Shown here piece by piece: positions 1 through 8,499 of a DNA stretch of 39,361 nt. Every line of letters starts with the position of its first letter. Position 1 is the stretch's first letter. A program made the position numbers and the translations under genes. The stretch comes from Chloroflexia bacterium (GTDB lineage: Bacteria; Chloroflexota; Chloroflexia; QHBQ01; JADMIH01). Where the stretch lies: assembly GCA_025927935.1 (NCBI GenBank), contig JAICKM010000002.1, positions 1 to 39,361 on the forward strand, read 5' to 3'. The notes below the pieces were generated by a model, which saw nothing but the letters and a program-made list of their open reading frames with translations, was not told where the DNA came from and did no database searches.

Positions 1-117
1 GCGATTGGGGCCGGGCTCAACGGCGCACTGCTAGCGGGTAGCGGGCGGAAAGGTCAGCCGCCGCAGCGCATGAGCGAGGTCGCCTGCCGCTCCTCGAGGG
101 GGATGCGCCCCTGTGTG
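1..117. other. Left-edge sequence without a recognised gene
   Basis: This GC-rich stretch lies upstream of the proposed left end of the first insertion sequence. I see no coding similarity in any frame. It could be the flank of the insertion or the remainder of an older element cut by the window edge. Confidence 0.4.
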
Positions 118-1342
118 GTGCGGACTTGGCGTACGGAGCCGAAATACACCCGGCGAAATGCAAGCAACGGCAGTGGACGACTGCCCGGCACAGCTCATGC
201 ACGTCATCAGCCATGATTTACTTTCTCATCGCTCAGCTCGTCTCGCTACTACCCGACCTGTTCGCCACCACCCGCCGCTCGGAGCGCCACCAGGACCTGC
301 CGATCCTGCTGCTCCGCCAGCAACTTCGTATTCTGCAACGCCATCATCCCAAGACCCCGCGTGTTTCGCGCTGGGAGAAACTCACGCTGGCTGTACTCAC
401 TACCAAACTTACCGCTCTCGGCCAGGACACCAACGCGAACCTGGACGAGGTGCTGCTCTTGGTCAAGCCAGGCACTGTTCTTAAATGGCCTCGCGAACTT
501 GTCCGTCGCAAATGGACCTTCAGGCAGCCGCCGTTTATCGCTCGCCGCAAAAGTAATCCTGAGCTGGTCGCCTTGCTGCTGCGCCTGGCCCGGGAAAACC
601 CGACTTGGGGCTATAGTCGCGTGCATGGCGAACTGCTCAAGCTGGGCTACAGGATCGGCCGCTCCACAGTGCGGGATATTCTTAAACGTGAACATGTGCC
701 GCCAGCGCCCAAGCGAGCAGATGCGGGCAGTAATTGGTCGACGTTTCTCGCTCACTATGCGCGCCAAATGCTTGCTTGCGATTTCTTCACGGTAGAAACC
801 GCTTGGTTGCGCACTCTGTATGTGTTTTTCTTCATCGAGTTGGACAGCCGGCGGGTGCATTTCGTCGGCTGTACGGCCCATCCCAGTGCAGCATGGGTGA
901 CCCAGCAGGCGCGGCACCTAACCGGGACGCTGCAGGATCAGGGTAAGCAGATCCGTTTCTTGATTCGTGACCGCGATGCCAAGTGCGCGGATAGCTTCGA
1001 CATGGTCTTCGCGGCTGAAGGTGTCGAGATTGTGCGGACACCCTTCAGCGCACCCAAAGCGAATGCCTTCGCCGAACGATGGATCCGCAGTGCCAGAAAC
1101 GGGTGCCTGGATCGCTTGCTGATCCTAAATGCAGCACACTTGCGGCGAGTAATGAAGGCGTACATCGAGCATTACAATGAGGCCAGGCCGCATCAAGGGA
1201 TCGAACAGCGTTGCCCTATTCCGATTGAGCACGCTCGCCGAGAAGGCGTGGTGAGACGGCGGGACGTGCTGGGCGGCATCATTCACGAATATCGCCGAGA
1301 GGCCGCGTGACATCATAGCAGCCGCAGATAACAAAACCGCAC
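118..1342 (+). mobile_element. Integrase-type (DDE/rve) insertion sequence, likely complete
   Basis: The element carries one transposase gene. The proposed ends come from two observations. Near 118 the plus strand reads GTGCGGACTTG, and the reverse complement of the right end at 1342 begins GTGCGGTTTTG. The same GTGCGGTTTTG terminus is seen in the decayed relative at 36197, which supports the right boundary. The termini are only short and imperfect, and I found no clear target duplication, so the ends may be off by several bases. The right end abuts a truncated IS630 transposase, suggesting insertion into, or deletion next to, that older element. Confidence 0.6.
213..1310 (+). CDS. Transposase with integrase (rve) catalytic core
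   Basis: The protein is 365 residues from the ATG at 213. An upstream in-frame ATG at 126 is possible, but the 213 start gives the usual hydrophobic N-terminus of this family (MIYFLIAQLVSLLP). A helix-turn-helix-like region is followed by an RNase H-fold core. The DDE residues are visible: D190 in LACDFF, D253 in LIRDRDAK and E288 in AFAERW. The spacing of 34 residues between the second D and E is normal for IS3/IS481-like integrases. The C-terminus has the conserved YIEHYNEARPHQGI block. It would catalyse cut or copy-out transposition of the surrounding element. The frame is intact, so it may be active. Assignment to IS481 or IS3 is uncertain; membership of the rve superfamily is firm. Confidence 0.85.
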   Translation: MIYFLIAQLVSLLPDLFATTRRSERHQDLPILLLRQQLRILQRHHPKTPRVSRWEKLTLAVLTTKLTALGQDTNANLDEVLLLVKPGTVLKWPRELVRRKWTFRQPPFIARRKSNPELVALLLRLARENPTWGYSRVHGELLKLGYRIGRSTVRDILKREHVPPAPKRADAGSNWSTFLAHYARQMLACDFFTVETAWLRTLYVFFFIELDSRRVHFVGCTAHPSAAWVTQQARHLTGTLQDQGKQIRFLIRDRDAKCADSFDMVFAAEGVEIVRTPFSAPKANAFAERWIRSARNGCLDRLLILNAAHLRRVMKAYIEHYNEARPHQGIEQRCPIPIEHARREGVVRRRDVLGGIIHEYRREAA

Positions 1343-2233
1343 CCTACAGGCCGTCAGCCAGTGGCTCCAACGCGCGCAGTTGGCGGGCCCCCAAGCTTTG
1401 CATGCACATCCGGCTCCTGGGCGACAACCCTTGCTCAGCTCGGCTCAATTGGCGCAACTGCCACGCTTGCTCGCTCAAGGAGCGGAAGCCTGCGGCTTTC
1501 TTGGGGCGGTCTGGACTAGACGGCGGGTCGCCCAACTGATCCAAGACGCGTTCGGCGTCCGCTATCATCCGCGGCATGTCGGTCGCCTACTCAAGCCAAT
1601 CGGCTGGAGCCCCCAACACCCCGTCGTGCGCGCCAGCCAACGGGCCAACGCCCAGATCGCGGCGTGGTATGAGCAACGCTGGCCCACACTCAAAAAAACT
1701 GCCTGCGCGAGGGCCGAATCATCGTCTTCGTAGACGAGGCGGCCTGCTACCTGTTGGCGGGTGTGGTGCGCACCTACGCCCCGCGTGGCCAAACACCGGT
1801 GCTGCACGTGCCCCTGACGCGCGATCATCTTTCGCTGATCAGTGGGATCACCGCCGAGGGGCTGTTGTTGACCGGCATGCAAGAGCGCGCCTTTAGGGGA
1901 ACCAAGGTGGTCGGCTTCCTCAAACACCTGCTGAACCAACTCGACGGCCGACTGTTGGTGATCTGGGACGGCGGGCCGATCCATCGCGACAAAGCGGTCC
2001 AAGGGTTCTTGGCGAGGGGCGCAGCAGAGCGGCTTCAGTTGGAGCAGTTGCCAGGGTACGCCCCGAATCTTAATCCGGACGAGGGGGTCTGGAACTACCT
2101 CAAGCATGTAGAGTTGCGCAATGTCACCTGCCATGATCTGACTGAACTCCGTTATGAGTTAGGCCTAGCGATTGGCCGGCTGCGCCGCAAACCGGAGGTG
2201 CTGCGCAGCTTCTTTAAGCAGTACGGCTATTAG
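1341..2233 (+). pseudogene. IS630-type transposase, 5'-truncated, with a frame change at an A7 run
   Basis: Reading starts abruptly at the junction with the preceding element, in frame with TLQAVSQWLQ, a block from the middle of the IS630 N-terminal helix-turn-helix; about 40 upstream residues are missing. The first frame runs to 1733. The second frame, open to 2233, contains the DDE domain: IVFVDEA, LVIWDGGPIH and the NPDEGVW glutamate motif. The two join at an A7 run at 1692-1698, where a -1 shift gives LKKNCLREGRIIVFVDE, the expected family sequence. A7 runs permit polymerase or ribosome slippage, so the frame change may be functional in intact copies, but this copy lacks its N-terminus and is likely dead. 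The stop codon is the TAG at 2231-2233. I could not place its terminal inverted repeats. Confidence 0.75.
1692..1698 (+). other. A7 slippage-prone run at the frame change of IS630 copy 1
   Basis: Seven adenines in codons AAA AAA A follow a CTC codon. A -1 shift here joins the N-terminal and catalytic frames. It is not a perfect X XXY YYZ heptamer, because the preceding base is C. Confidence 0.5.
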
Positions 2234-2450
2234 ATATCAATGTCCCAATCAGTAGGCGGGGGTTCGCCAGCGGTGTCCCTACAGGGTTGGCTATAGTCGC
2301 CGACCGATCGTAGGTAGGTGAGCGGATATGCAGGTTCAGCACAGTCCCTTTACCCAAGTTAGGGGTATGCATGAAGGAGTAGGAGATGCTTTACCCCCGT
2401 AATGGCCGCCGGTCACAGTGCAGATCGGCGCCATACGTTAGCGTGCCTTT
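2234..2450. other. Intergenic region between the IS630 remnant and the GH51 gene
   Basis: This stretch lies downstream of the end of the minus-strand glycosidase operon and should hold its terminator and the right end of the IS630 remnant. I see neither a convincing hairpin followed by a T run on the minus strand nor a coding frame. Confidence 0.4.
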
Positions 2451-4694
2451 CTAGGGTATGTTTATCCAGGTCACTGAAAACGGTGGCAGGTGCAGGATTA
2501 CATTATCCTGCACCAGTAGCACATCACTATCCACTAGCTGGAAGAGATCGAGCTGCACCGGGTTTGCCGTGGCGGTGATGTCAGGGTAGGCCAGCACTGA
2601 CGAATGAATATCTTCTGAAAAGCGGTGGCCGGGGAGCTGGATGACCAGCTCCATCGACCGCTTTAGATGTTTGTTCACCGCCGCTATCTGCAACCCCGAG
2701 GCGTTATCTGACCGGCACACGATTACATCCACGAACGGGATATCGGAGTCTTTGGCCCCGAGATCCGATGGATGTGGCACGTCGTAGCCCGGTCCGCTCA
2801 GATGACACGCCAGAGGCCTCTTGCCGATGAAAGGCGTGTATTGCTGCATGGCGAAGAACTGCGGATCGTAATACACGACCCCATAGGCCTTGCGGATGCC
2901 CCCGCCGTGCATGAACCCGTTGGGCAGCGCAATCGGGATGCGGTCGGCGTTGCGCAGTACCATGTTGAGGAAGGCGCCGGCATATACAACCGCGCCGAAA
3001 TTATGCACATTGAGCCGGTTCGGGTGGCCGCCGAGCGGCCCCCATTCGGTGATGGCCAGCTTGATCGGCGCCTTTCCTCCGCGGTCGGAGCGGTCGCAGC
3101 GTGCGAGCAAGTCGGGCAGGAAGCGGCGCTCCCAGGTGGTCACCTGGCCCAGGACGGCGTTATGCGCCTCCTCATCGCTCACATTTTCCAGTAGCAGGTC
3201 GTTGACGGGCAGCGAGTGCAGCGAGATGTAGTCGATCTGCTCGGGCGCCTGCTTGAGCAACTGGTCGTGCCAGCGCCGGTCGGCATGCGTGTGGTCGTAG
3301 CCCAGCCCTACCTCGTCCGCGAAGTCGAAGTTGTTGCCGCAGGCGATTAACTCGATCGGGATGGGGCTGGCCGCCCGCATCGCTGGCGCGAACTCGCTGA
3401 AGCGACGGGCGTTCTCATCAGCGCCCTGGAAGCCACCCTGCCAGGTGCCGAACACTTCGTTGCCAACTTCCCAGAAGGTGACGTTGTACGGCGCGGGGTG
3501 ACCATTCCCGGCGCGCAGGAGACCCATCGGCGTGCTGGTGTCGCCGTTGCAATACTCGACCCAGGCCGCCGCTTCCTCTGCCGTCCCGGTGCCCGAGTTC
3601 ACGGTGATATGCGGCTCGATGCCGACCTTACGGCAGAAGGCGATGTACTCGTCGGTGCCGAACAGGTTGTAATCCAGTCCGCCCCAGGCGTTATTCGGTA
3701 CGGTGGGCCGGAGATCAAGCGGACCGACGGCATCGCGCCAGTGGTAGTAACTGACGAAGTTGCCGCCGGGCCAGCGTAGTTGGGGCATGGTCGAGTTACG
3801 TACGAGCTCAACAACTTCCGGGTCGAGACCGTCGTCTTCATCTTGCGGCAGCAGGAAGGCGCGGTCGACGAGCAGATGCAAGGCCGTGTTGGAGCGTGGC
3901 AGCCAGCGCAGGTAGAAATCGACCGGCTCGCCGAAGGCGACCTGGCCCTCCTGCAGCTCTAGCGCGAAGGGCAGCTTTACCCATTCGGCACCCCGGATCT
4001 GCACTCGTACTGAGCCGAGACGTTCTCCGGCCTGGCCGCGCCCGTCAGGTGTAGCCACGCGGCGGCGGAAGCCCACCTCGACCTCACCCTGCGCGGCGGG
4101 ATCCAGCACTCCTATCCTAACCCAGAGATCGCCTTTGTAGGCGCGGCAGCGCTTAATGGGCAGGAATACGCCCTGCCGGATGCCGGCGGGACCATCTTCC
4201 AGGACCGGCCAATAGTGCTCCGGGCCGCTGGGCCAGTTGCCACCCAGGAGCCGGACGGCGCCGCCCAGGCGCCCAGCTGAAGCAGTGACGCCGCCGAGGC
4301 AGCCGAGGGGTGCCCAGCCGAAGGGCAGGCTCAGCGCGGTCGCATCGTCCAAGACGCATACCCCAAAGCCGGTCGCCGCAACACCTATTCGGCCGTGGCG
4401 CACTACCGCTGGATTACTACCGGAGAGATAGAGCTTGACCAGGGTCTGGCCGCTCCTCAGCAACTGCTGAACCTGCCTGGAGCTCAGATTGTGGCTACGG
4501 GCGAAGGTCGGGTTCGCTAACAGCTGGGCGGGAAGTCCACCTGCGATGGTGAATGCCAGGTGCTCCATGAAGGTACCCAGGATGGATGGCGGGGCCACCG
4601 GGCCCGCCTGCTGCACGTCCACGCGCAAGATATTCTGCGCTGCGGTGTCGTCCCGTGTGAATCGGAACAGTGGATTATCCGGATCTGCAGCCAT
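2451..4694 (-). CDS. Long GH51-type alpha-L-arabinofuranosidase, copy A
   Basis: The protein is 747 residues, longer than the usual ~500 of intracellular GH51 enzymes. It has no signal peptide, so a cytoplasmic location is likely. Residues from about 300 onward form the catalytic barrel: MPQLRWPGGNFVS, the acid/base E413 in WEVGNEVFG, and the nucleophile E550 in AITEWGPLGG. The N-terminal ~280 residues are probably a carbohydrate-binding-like beta domain plus the first barrel strand. The predicted reaction is hydrolysis of terminal non-reducing alpha-L-arabinofuranosides. The start is supported by a GGAGG ribosome-binding site just upstream of the ATG at 4694. It is the last gene of the minus-strand operon, 89 bp after the GH29 gene. 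A close paralogue lies at 17455-19734 in inverted orientation. Family assignment is firm; substrate is inferred. Confidence 0.85.
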   Translation of the reverse strand: MAADPDNPLFRFTRDDTAAQNILRVDVQQAGPVAPPSILGTFMEHLAFTIAGGLPAQLLANPTFARSHNLSSRQVQQLLRSGQTLVKLYLSGSNPAVVRHGRIGVAATGFGVCVLDDATALSLPFGWAPLGCLGGVTASAGRLGGAVRLLGGNWPSGPEHYWPVLEDGPAGIRQGVFLPIKRCRAYKGDLWVRIGVLDPAAQGEVEVGFRRRVATPDGRGQAGERLGSVRVQIRGAEWVKLPFALELQEGQVAFGEPVDFYLRWLPRSNTALHLLVDRAFLLPQDEDDGLDPEVVELVRNSTMPQLRWPGGNFVSYYHWRDAVGPLDLRPTVPNNAWGGLDYNLFGTDEYIAFCRKVGIEPHITVNSGTGTAEEAAAWVEYCNGDTSTPMGLLRAGNGHPAPYNVTFWEVGNEVFGTWQGGFQGADENARRFSEFAPAMRAASPIPIELIACGNNFDFADEVGLGYDHTHADRRWHDQLLKQAPEQIDYISLHSLPVNDLLLENVSDEEAHNAVLGQVTTWERRFLPDLLARCDRSDRGGKAPIKLAITEWGPLGGHPNRLNVHNFGAVVYAGAFLNMVLRNADRIPIALPNGFMHGGGIRKAYGVVYYDPQFFAMQQYTPFIGKRPLACHLSGPGYDVPHPSDLGAKDSDIPFVDVIVCRSDNASGLQIAAVNKHLKRSMELVIQLPGHRFSEDIHSSVLAYPDITATANPVQLDLFQLVDSDVLLVQDNVILHLPPFSVTWINIP

Positions 4695-4783
4695 GCTACG
4701 CCTCCAATTGTCATAGTACCGGTGCTCATCATGGGGCTTTGGCGGGCAGTAGATATTGGACTTGCTATTCTAGACCCGCTGGG

Positions 4784-6265
4784 TCAATCTCTCGTAGCTC
4801 CTTTAAGCGAAATCTTGAAAGTATAGGCGTGCTCACCGGGCGGACGGGTTGGCGGCTCGATACGTAGCCCAGTGGAATCCTGTGCCCAGTTCAGCTTTGC
4901 GTCCGAGCCAAGCAGACTGATGTTCGCGATGGCTTCGGTGCGCAATGACGAGCTAGCACTGAGCGATTGAATTATGAGGGCCGACTCGGGCCACGCCAGG
5001 CAGATCGCGTAGAGCGCGTTCTTGCCGACCGTGCAGCGGATATCCCGACTAGTAAAGCGCTGCCGCCGTGTGTCGGCGAATGCGCCTTCAATCACCTCGG
5101 TAGGGCCTTCGCCAAACACCTGCCACGGACGCGTGCCATAGATCGCCTCGCCGTTGACTGCCAGCCAGCGACCGATAGCGTGCAGCATCTCCTGCTCCGG
5201 CGCAGGGATCGTACCGTCTGCCCGCGGCCCGATATTCAGCAGCAAAACCCCGTTCTTGCTGACAATGTCGACCAGGTCACCGACAATCGAACCTGCCGTC
5301 TTGTAGTCCTGGCTCGCCACATAGCCCCACGAATTCTTTGAAACTGCGGTGTCGGTCTGCCAAAGGAACGACTGCACTCCTGCCAGTTGGCCGCGCTCAA
5401 TCGTGATCACGCCGGTACCTTGCGGGAATGCCTCGTATTTATCGTTGACGGCAGCGCCGCTGATGTCCCAGTCAGGTCCCCATGTGCCCGCGCGGTTGTA
5501 ATAGTAGGCCGCGAACTGTGGCAGAACCGGCTTGAAGGCGTCGTGCCCGATCCACCAGTCGAAGTAGAAGACCTGGGGGCGGTACTTATCCACCAATTCA
5601 CAGCCCCGATGCAGCCACTCTTCGAGAAAAGCGCCATGGGGTCCCGCACCCGCGTGGGGATCGGAGAAGTCAGCAGGCGCAGGCTGCGCTGGACCGTATA
5701 AGCCCCGGTAGCGATCGTCCTGGACATCAGATGGGAAGCACCGGCCGCCGTCGAAGAACCACCAGTTCTCGGCCCGATGATAGGATAGTCCAAACACCAT
5801 CCCTTCCTGGCGCACCGCCTCGGCCAGCTCACCGATCAGATCGCGGTGCGGCCCCATCTTCACGGCGCTCCATTCTGTGAGCGCGCTGTCGTACATTGCG
5901 AAGCCGTCGTGATGCTCGGCCACCGGGACGATATATCGGGCGCCCGCCTCTTTGAAGAGTTTGGCCCACGCCGCTTGGTCATAGTGCTCAGCGGTCAGCT
6001 TTGGAATGAAGTCTTTGTAGCCGAACTCGGTCTGCGGGCCATACGTGGCTACATGATGCGCGAACTCCGGCGAATCCTGCTGGTACATATTGCGGGCATA
6101 CCACTCACTGGCGAAGGCGGGTACCGAGTAGACTCCCCAATGGATAAAGATGCCGAACTTCGCATCCTTGTACCACTGCGGCACCTTATAACCCTGCAGG
6201 GACTCCCAGGTCGGCTGGAATCTACTGCCTTGTTCAGGCTGGTGGCTCACGAAGTCTTCTTCCAT
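4784..6265 (-). CDS. Alpha-L-fucosidase, GH29
   Basis: The protein is 493 residues from the ATG at 6265; a GTG nine bases further upstream (6274) is possible, but GAGAGG lies at good distance from the ATG. Diagnostic GH29 motifs are present: KFGIFIHWGVYSVPAF near the N-terminus, VAEHHDGFAMYDS, and YFDWWIG, whose D236 matches the family nucleophile. The later block LLLNIGPRADGTIP is also typical. It would release alpha-linked L-fucose in the cytoplasm, since no export signal is visible. Related arabinan or arabinogalactan side chains carry such fucose caps. The upstream edge has been altered by the IS630 element, whose left end is only 37 bp from this start, so expression is probably cut off from the operon promoter or driven from the element. 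Confidence 0.9.
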   Translation of the reverse strand: MEEDFVSHQPEQGSRFQPTWESLQGYKVPQWYKDAKFGIFIHWGVYSVPAFASEWYARNMYQQDSPEFAHHVATYGPQTEFGYKDFIPKLTAEHYDQAAWAKLFKEAGARYIVPVAEHHDGFAMYDSALTEWSAVKMGPHRDLIGELAEAVRQEGMVFGLSYHRAENWWFFDGGRCFPSDVQDDRYRGLYGPAQPAPADFSDPHAGAGPHGAFLEEWLHRGCELVDKYRPQVFYFDWWIGHDAFKPVLPQFAAYYYNRAGTWGPDWDISGAAVNDKYEAFPQGTGVITIERGQLAGVQSFLWQTDTAVSKNSWGYVASQDYKTAGSIVGDLVDIVSKNGVLLLNIGPRADGTIPAPEQEMLHAIGRWLAVNGEAIYGTRPWQVFGEGPTEVIEGAFADTRRQRFTSRDIRCTVGKNALYAICLAWPESALIIQSLSASSSLRTEAIANISLLGSDAKLNWAQDSTGLRIEPPTRPPGEHAYTFKISLKGATRD

Positions 6266-6302
6266 TATGACCACCTCTCGTTACAATTGCTGCTCACCCG
6301 GC

Positions 6303-6328
6303 TAGTAGTCGGCCACTATGGATTTGAA
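6303..6328 (+). repeat. Left terminal inverted repeat of IS630 copy 2
   Basis: It starts TAGTAGTCGGCCACTATGG and pairs with 7471-7496. The first two bases are the TA target. Confidence 0.9.
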
Positions 6329-6372
6329 CAGTCTGCCTCCTCTTTGGTATGCTAACCACACAGGAGGTTCGC

Positions 6373-7483
6373 ATGGCAAAGAAATATGTTGTCGCGCTTC
6401 CCGCTGAGGAGCGCACGGACTTGTTGGGGTTGCTCAAACATGGGACGCTCTCGGCCCGCAAACTCAACCGCATCCAGATCTTATTATTGGCCGACGAGGG
6501 CCACCCGGATGAGCACATTGCCGCCAGCTTGCATACCGGGCTCTCTACCGTGGCCCGCACCCGCCAACGCTGGGTGGAAGCCGGCTTGGACGGCGCACTC
6601 CACGAACGCCCCCGCCCTGGTCGTGTGCCGCGCCTCGCTGCGCGGGCCAATGCCCATCTGGTGGCCCGCGCCTGCACCGATCCACCGGACGGGCGCAGCG
6701 CCTGGACGATGCCGTTACTCGCCGACGAACTCGTCATCTTAGAAGTGGTCGAGCGCGTCTCCGATGAAACGGTACGCCGGGCGTTAAAAAAACGACCTCA
6801 AGCCGTGGTTGAAACAGCAGTGGTGTATCGGCCGCTTGGATAGCGAGTACCTCGCGCGGATGGAGGATGTGTTGGATCTGTACGCCACGCCGGATAGCGA
6901 GGCCGAACCAACCGTCTGCGTGGACGAAAAACTGGTGCAATTGGTGCGCGAGGTACGCCCGCCGGTCGCGCCGAAACCCGGCCAAGTGGCGCGCGTGGAT
7001 TACGAATATCACCGCGAGGGGACGGCGAATCTGTTCATGGCGGTGCGGCCCAGTATCGGCTGGCGGCATGTGGCCGTGACGGAGCGGCGCACGACGGGGG
7101 ATTTTGCCGAGTTTTTGCGCACCGTGGTGGATGAGTGCTGCCCGACGGCGCGCAAAATCCGGCTGGTGACGGACAACTTGAACACGCACACGCTGGGAGC
7201 GCTGTACGAACGCTTCCCGGCGGCAGAAGCGCGGCGGATCGCCCGCAAACTGGAATGGCATTACACCCCCAAGCACGGCAGTTGGCTGAACCAAGTAGAG
7301 ATCGAGTTGGGCGTGGTGGAACGGCAGTGCCTGGACCGGCGGCTGGGCAGTCGGGAGACCTTGGCCCGCGAGATCGCCGCGTGGCAGGAGCGGCGCAACA
7401 CGAAGGGGGCCAGGATCAACTGGCGCTTTAGTATTGAAGCGGCCCGCGACAAGGTCCAACGGCATTACCCTTCCAATTCATAG
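6373..7483 (+). pseudogene. IS630-type transposase with a frame change at an A7 run
   Basis: Translation would start at the ATG at 6373, preceded by AGGAGG at 6362. The first frame, to 6843, encodes an N-terminal helix-turn-helix (MAKKYVVALPAEER, DEHIAASLHTGLSTVARTRQ). The second frame, to 7483, encodes the DDE domain: CVDEKLVQLV, LVTDNLNTHT and the SWLNQVEIE glutamate. The two meet at an A7 run at 6786-6792. Here the catalytic frame is +1 (equivalently -2) from the first, giving LKN or LKKN at the join, while copy 1 needs a -1 shift. Intact relatives read LKKN. The gene is otherwise undamaged. It could be decoded by transcriptional slippage, or it could be an indel mutant or a homopolymer sequencing error. 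Confidence 0.75.
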
Positions 7484-7496
7484 TGGTGGACTACTA
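7471..7496 (-). repeat. Right terminal inverted repeat of IS630 copy 2
   Basis: Read on the minus strand it begins TAGTAGTCCACCACTATG, matching the left end at 6303-6328. Confidence 0.9.
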
Positions 7497-7554
7497 GCGC
7501 AGCCGCAATCTTCTCTGTTCCTCTTGTGGCATCTATTTGTTAGATGGGTTGCTC

Positions 7555-8472
7555 CTATCTTTCGAGCAACGCGCTGGGTGACAGTGGCCACTCCTCCTGA
7601 TCCCAACCAAGCTGCTCAATCCGCAAGGTGGGTGCCCCTTCGGCGTCAGCATCATATGAGTGGTAAACCAGGAAGTAGTTGTCGTTTTCAACGTATATGG
7701 AATTATGTCCAGGGCCACGCCAGCGGGACGAACCGGCGTAGATCAGGGTGCCCCCGCCGTCGGTCAAGAGCTTGCCATCGCGATCCCGATATGGTCCGGC
7801 GATGTCCCGTGCACGACCCACCTTGATCTTATAGGTGCTCAAGGTACCACGGCAGCAGTAATCATGGGAGATGAACAGGTAATAGACGTCTCCACGGCGG
7901 ACGATATACGCACCTTCCACGGCGGCTGATCCGGGATTGCTAGCAATAGAGATCAACTCCGCGCCCCGGCTGGGCTTCATCGTGCGTCGATCGACTTGCA
8001 CGAGCTTGATCCCGCTCCAAAAGCTGCCAAAGGCCAGCCAGGGCTGACCCCCCTCGTCGAAACTCAGTTGCGGATCGATGGCGTTGTAATCATCACTCTC
8101 TTGCGACGAAATCACCGCACCCTCGTCCACCCAGTTGTAGTTGGGATCGCGTGGGTCCAGAGTTACATTTGTCGCCAGCCCGATGACTGAACGGCGTGAG
8201 CCAAAAGTAGATGCCGCATAATATAGGTAGTACTTCCCTGCATGGAAGACAATGTCCGGCGCCCACAAGCTCTTGGCATTGGGGACAGCCTGCTCAACCC
8301 ATTCTGGATAAGTGTCAAACACGCGGCCGGCCTGCTCCCAAGCCAGCATATCTTTTGAACGGCGCATCGGAATACCCTTGCCGGTCGAAAACAGGTAGTA
8401 GGTGTGCCCCTCTTTTATCATCACCACATCATGGACGTGGGCGATATCCCCTGTCGTCTCCAAGATGATCAT
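7555..8472 (-). CDS. Cytoplasmic GH43 arabinanase-like hydrolase
   Basis: The protein is 305 residues and consists of a five-bladed beta-propeller with no signal peptide. The three GH43 acids are present: D15 in HVHDVV (general base), D133 in NAIDPQLSF (pKa modulator) and E186 in VEGAYI (general acid). SLWAPDIVFHAGKYYLYY and AFGSFWSGIKL are characteristic of endo-1,5-alpha-L-arabinanases. It would cut internalised arabino-oligosaccharides. The start at 8472 has AGGAG upstream and lies 27 bp after the GH27 stop codon. A paralogue with about 60 percent identity and a lipoprotein signal lies at 19731-20885, suggesting an inside/outside division of labour. Exo- or endo-mode cannot be told from sequence. 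Confidence 0.85.
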   Translation of the reverse strand: MIILETTGDIAHVHDVVMIKEGHTYYLFSTGKGIPMRRSKDMLAWEQAGRVFDTYPEWVEQAVPNAKSLWAPDIVFHAGKYYLYYAASTFGSRRSVIGLATNVTLDPRDPNYNWVDEGAVISSQESDDYNAIDPQLSFDEGGQPWLAFGSFWSGIKLVQVDRRTMKPSRGAELISIASNPGSAAVEGAYIVRRGDVYYLFISHDYCCRGTLSTYKIKVGRARDIAGPYRDRDGKLLTDGGGTLIYAGSSRWRGPGHNSIYVENDNYFLVYHSYDADAEGAPTLRIEQLGWDQEEWPLSPSALLER

Positions 8473-8499
8473 GGCAAGCTCCTATGAGTGCCGAATAAG

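Larger units (their letters stand above)
6303..7496 (+). mobile_element. Complete IS630-type insertion sequence, copy 2
   Basis: The element is bounded by TA dinucleotides at 6303-6304 and 7495-7496, as expected for IS630/Tc1-mariner insertion at TA. Counting between the TAs it is 1190 bp. Inverted repeats at 6303-6328 and 7471-7496 match at about 21 of 26 positions, including TAGTAGTC and CCACTATG. It lies between the GH43 and GH29 genes of the minus-strand operon, in opposite orientation to them. Confidence 0.9.
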
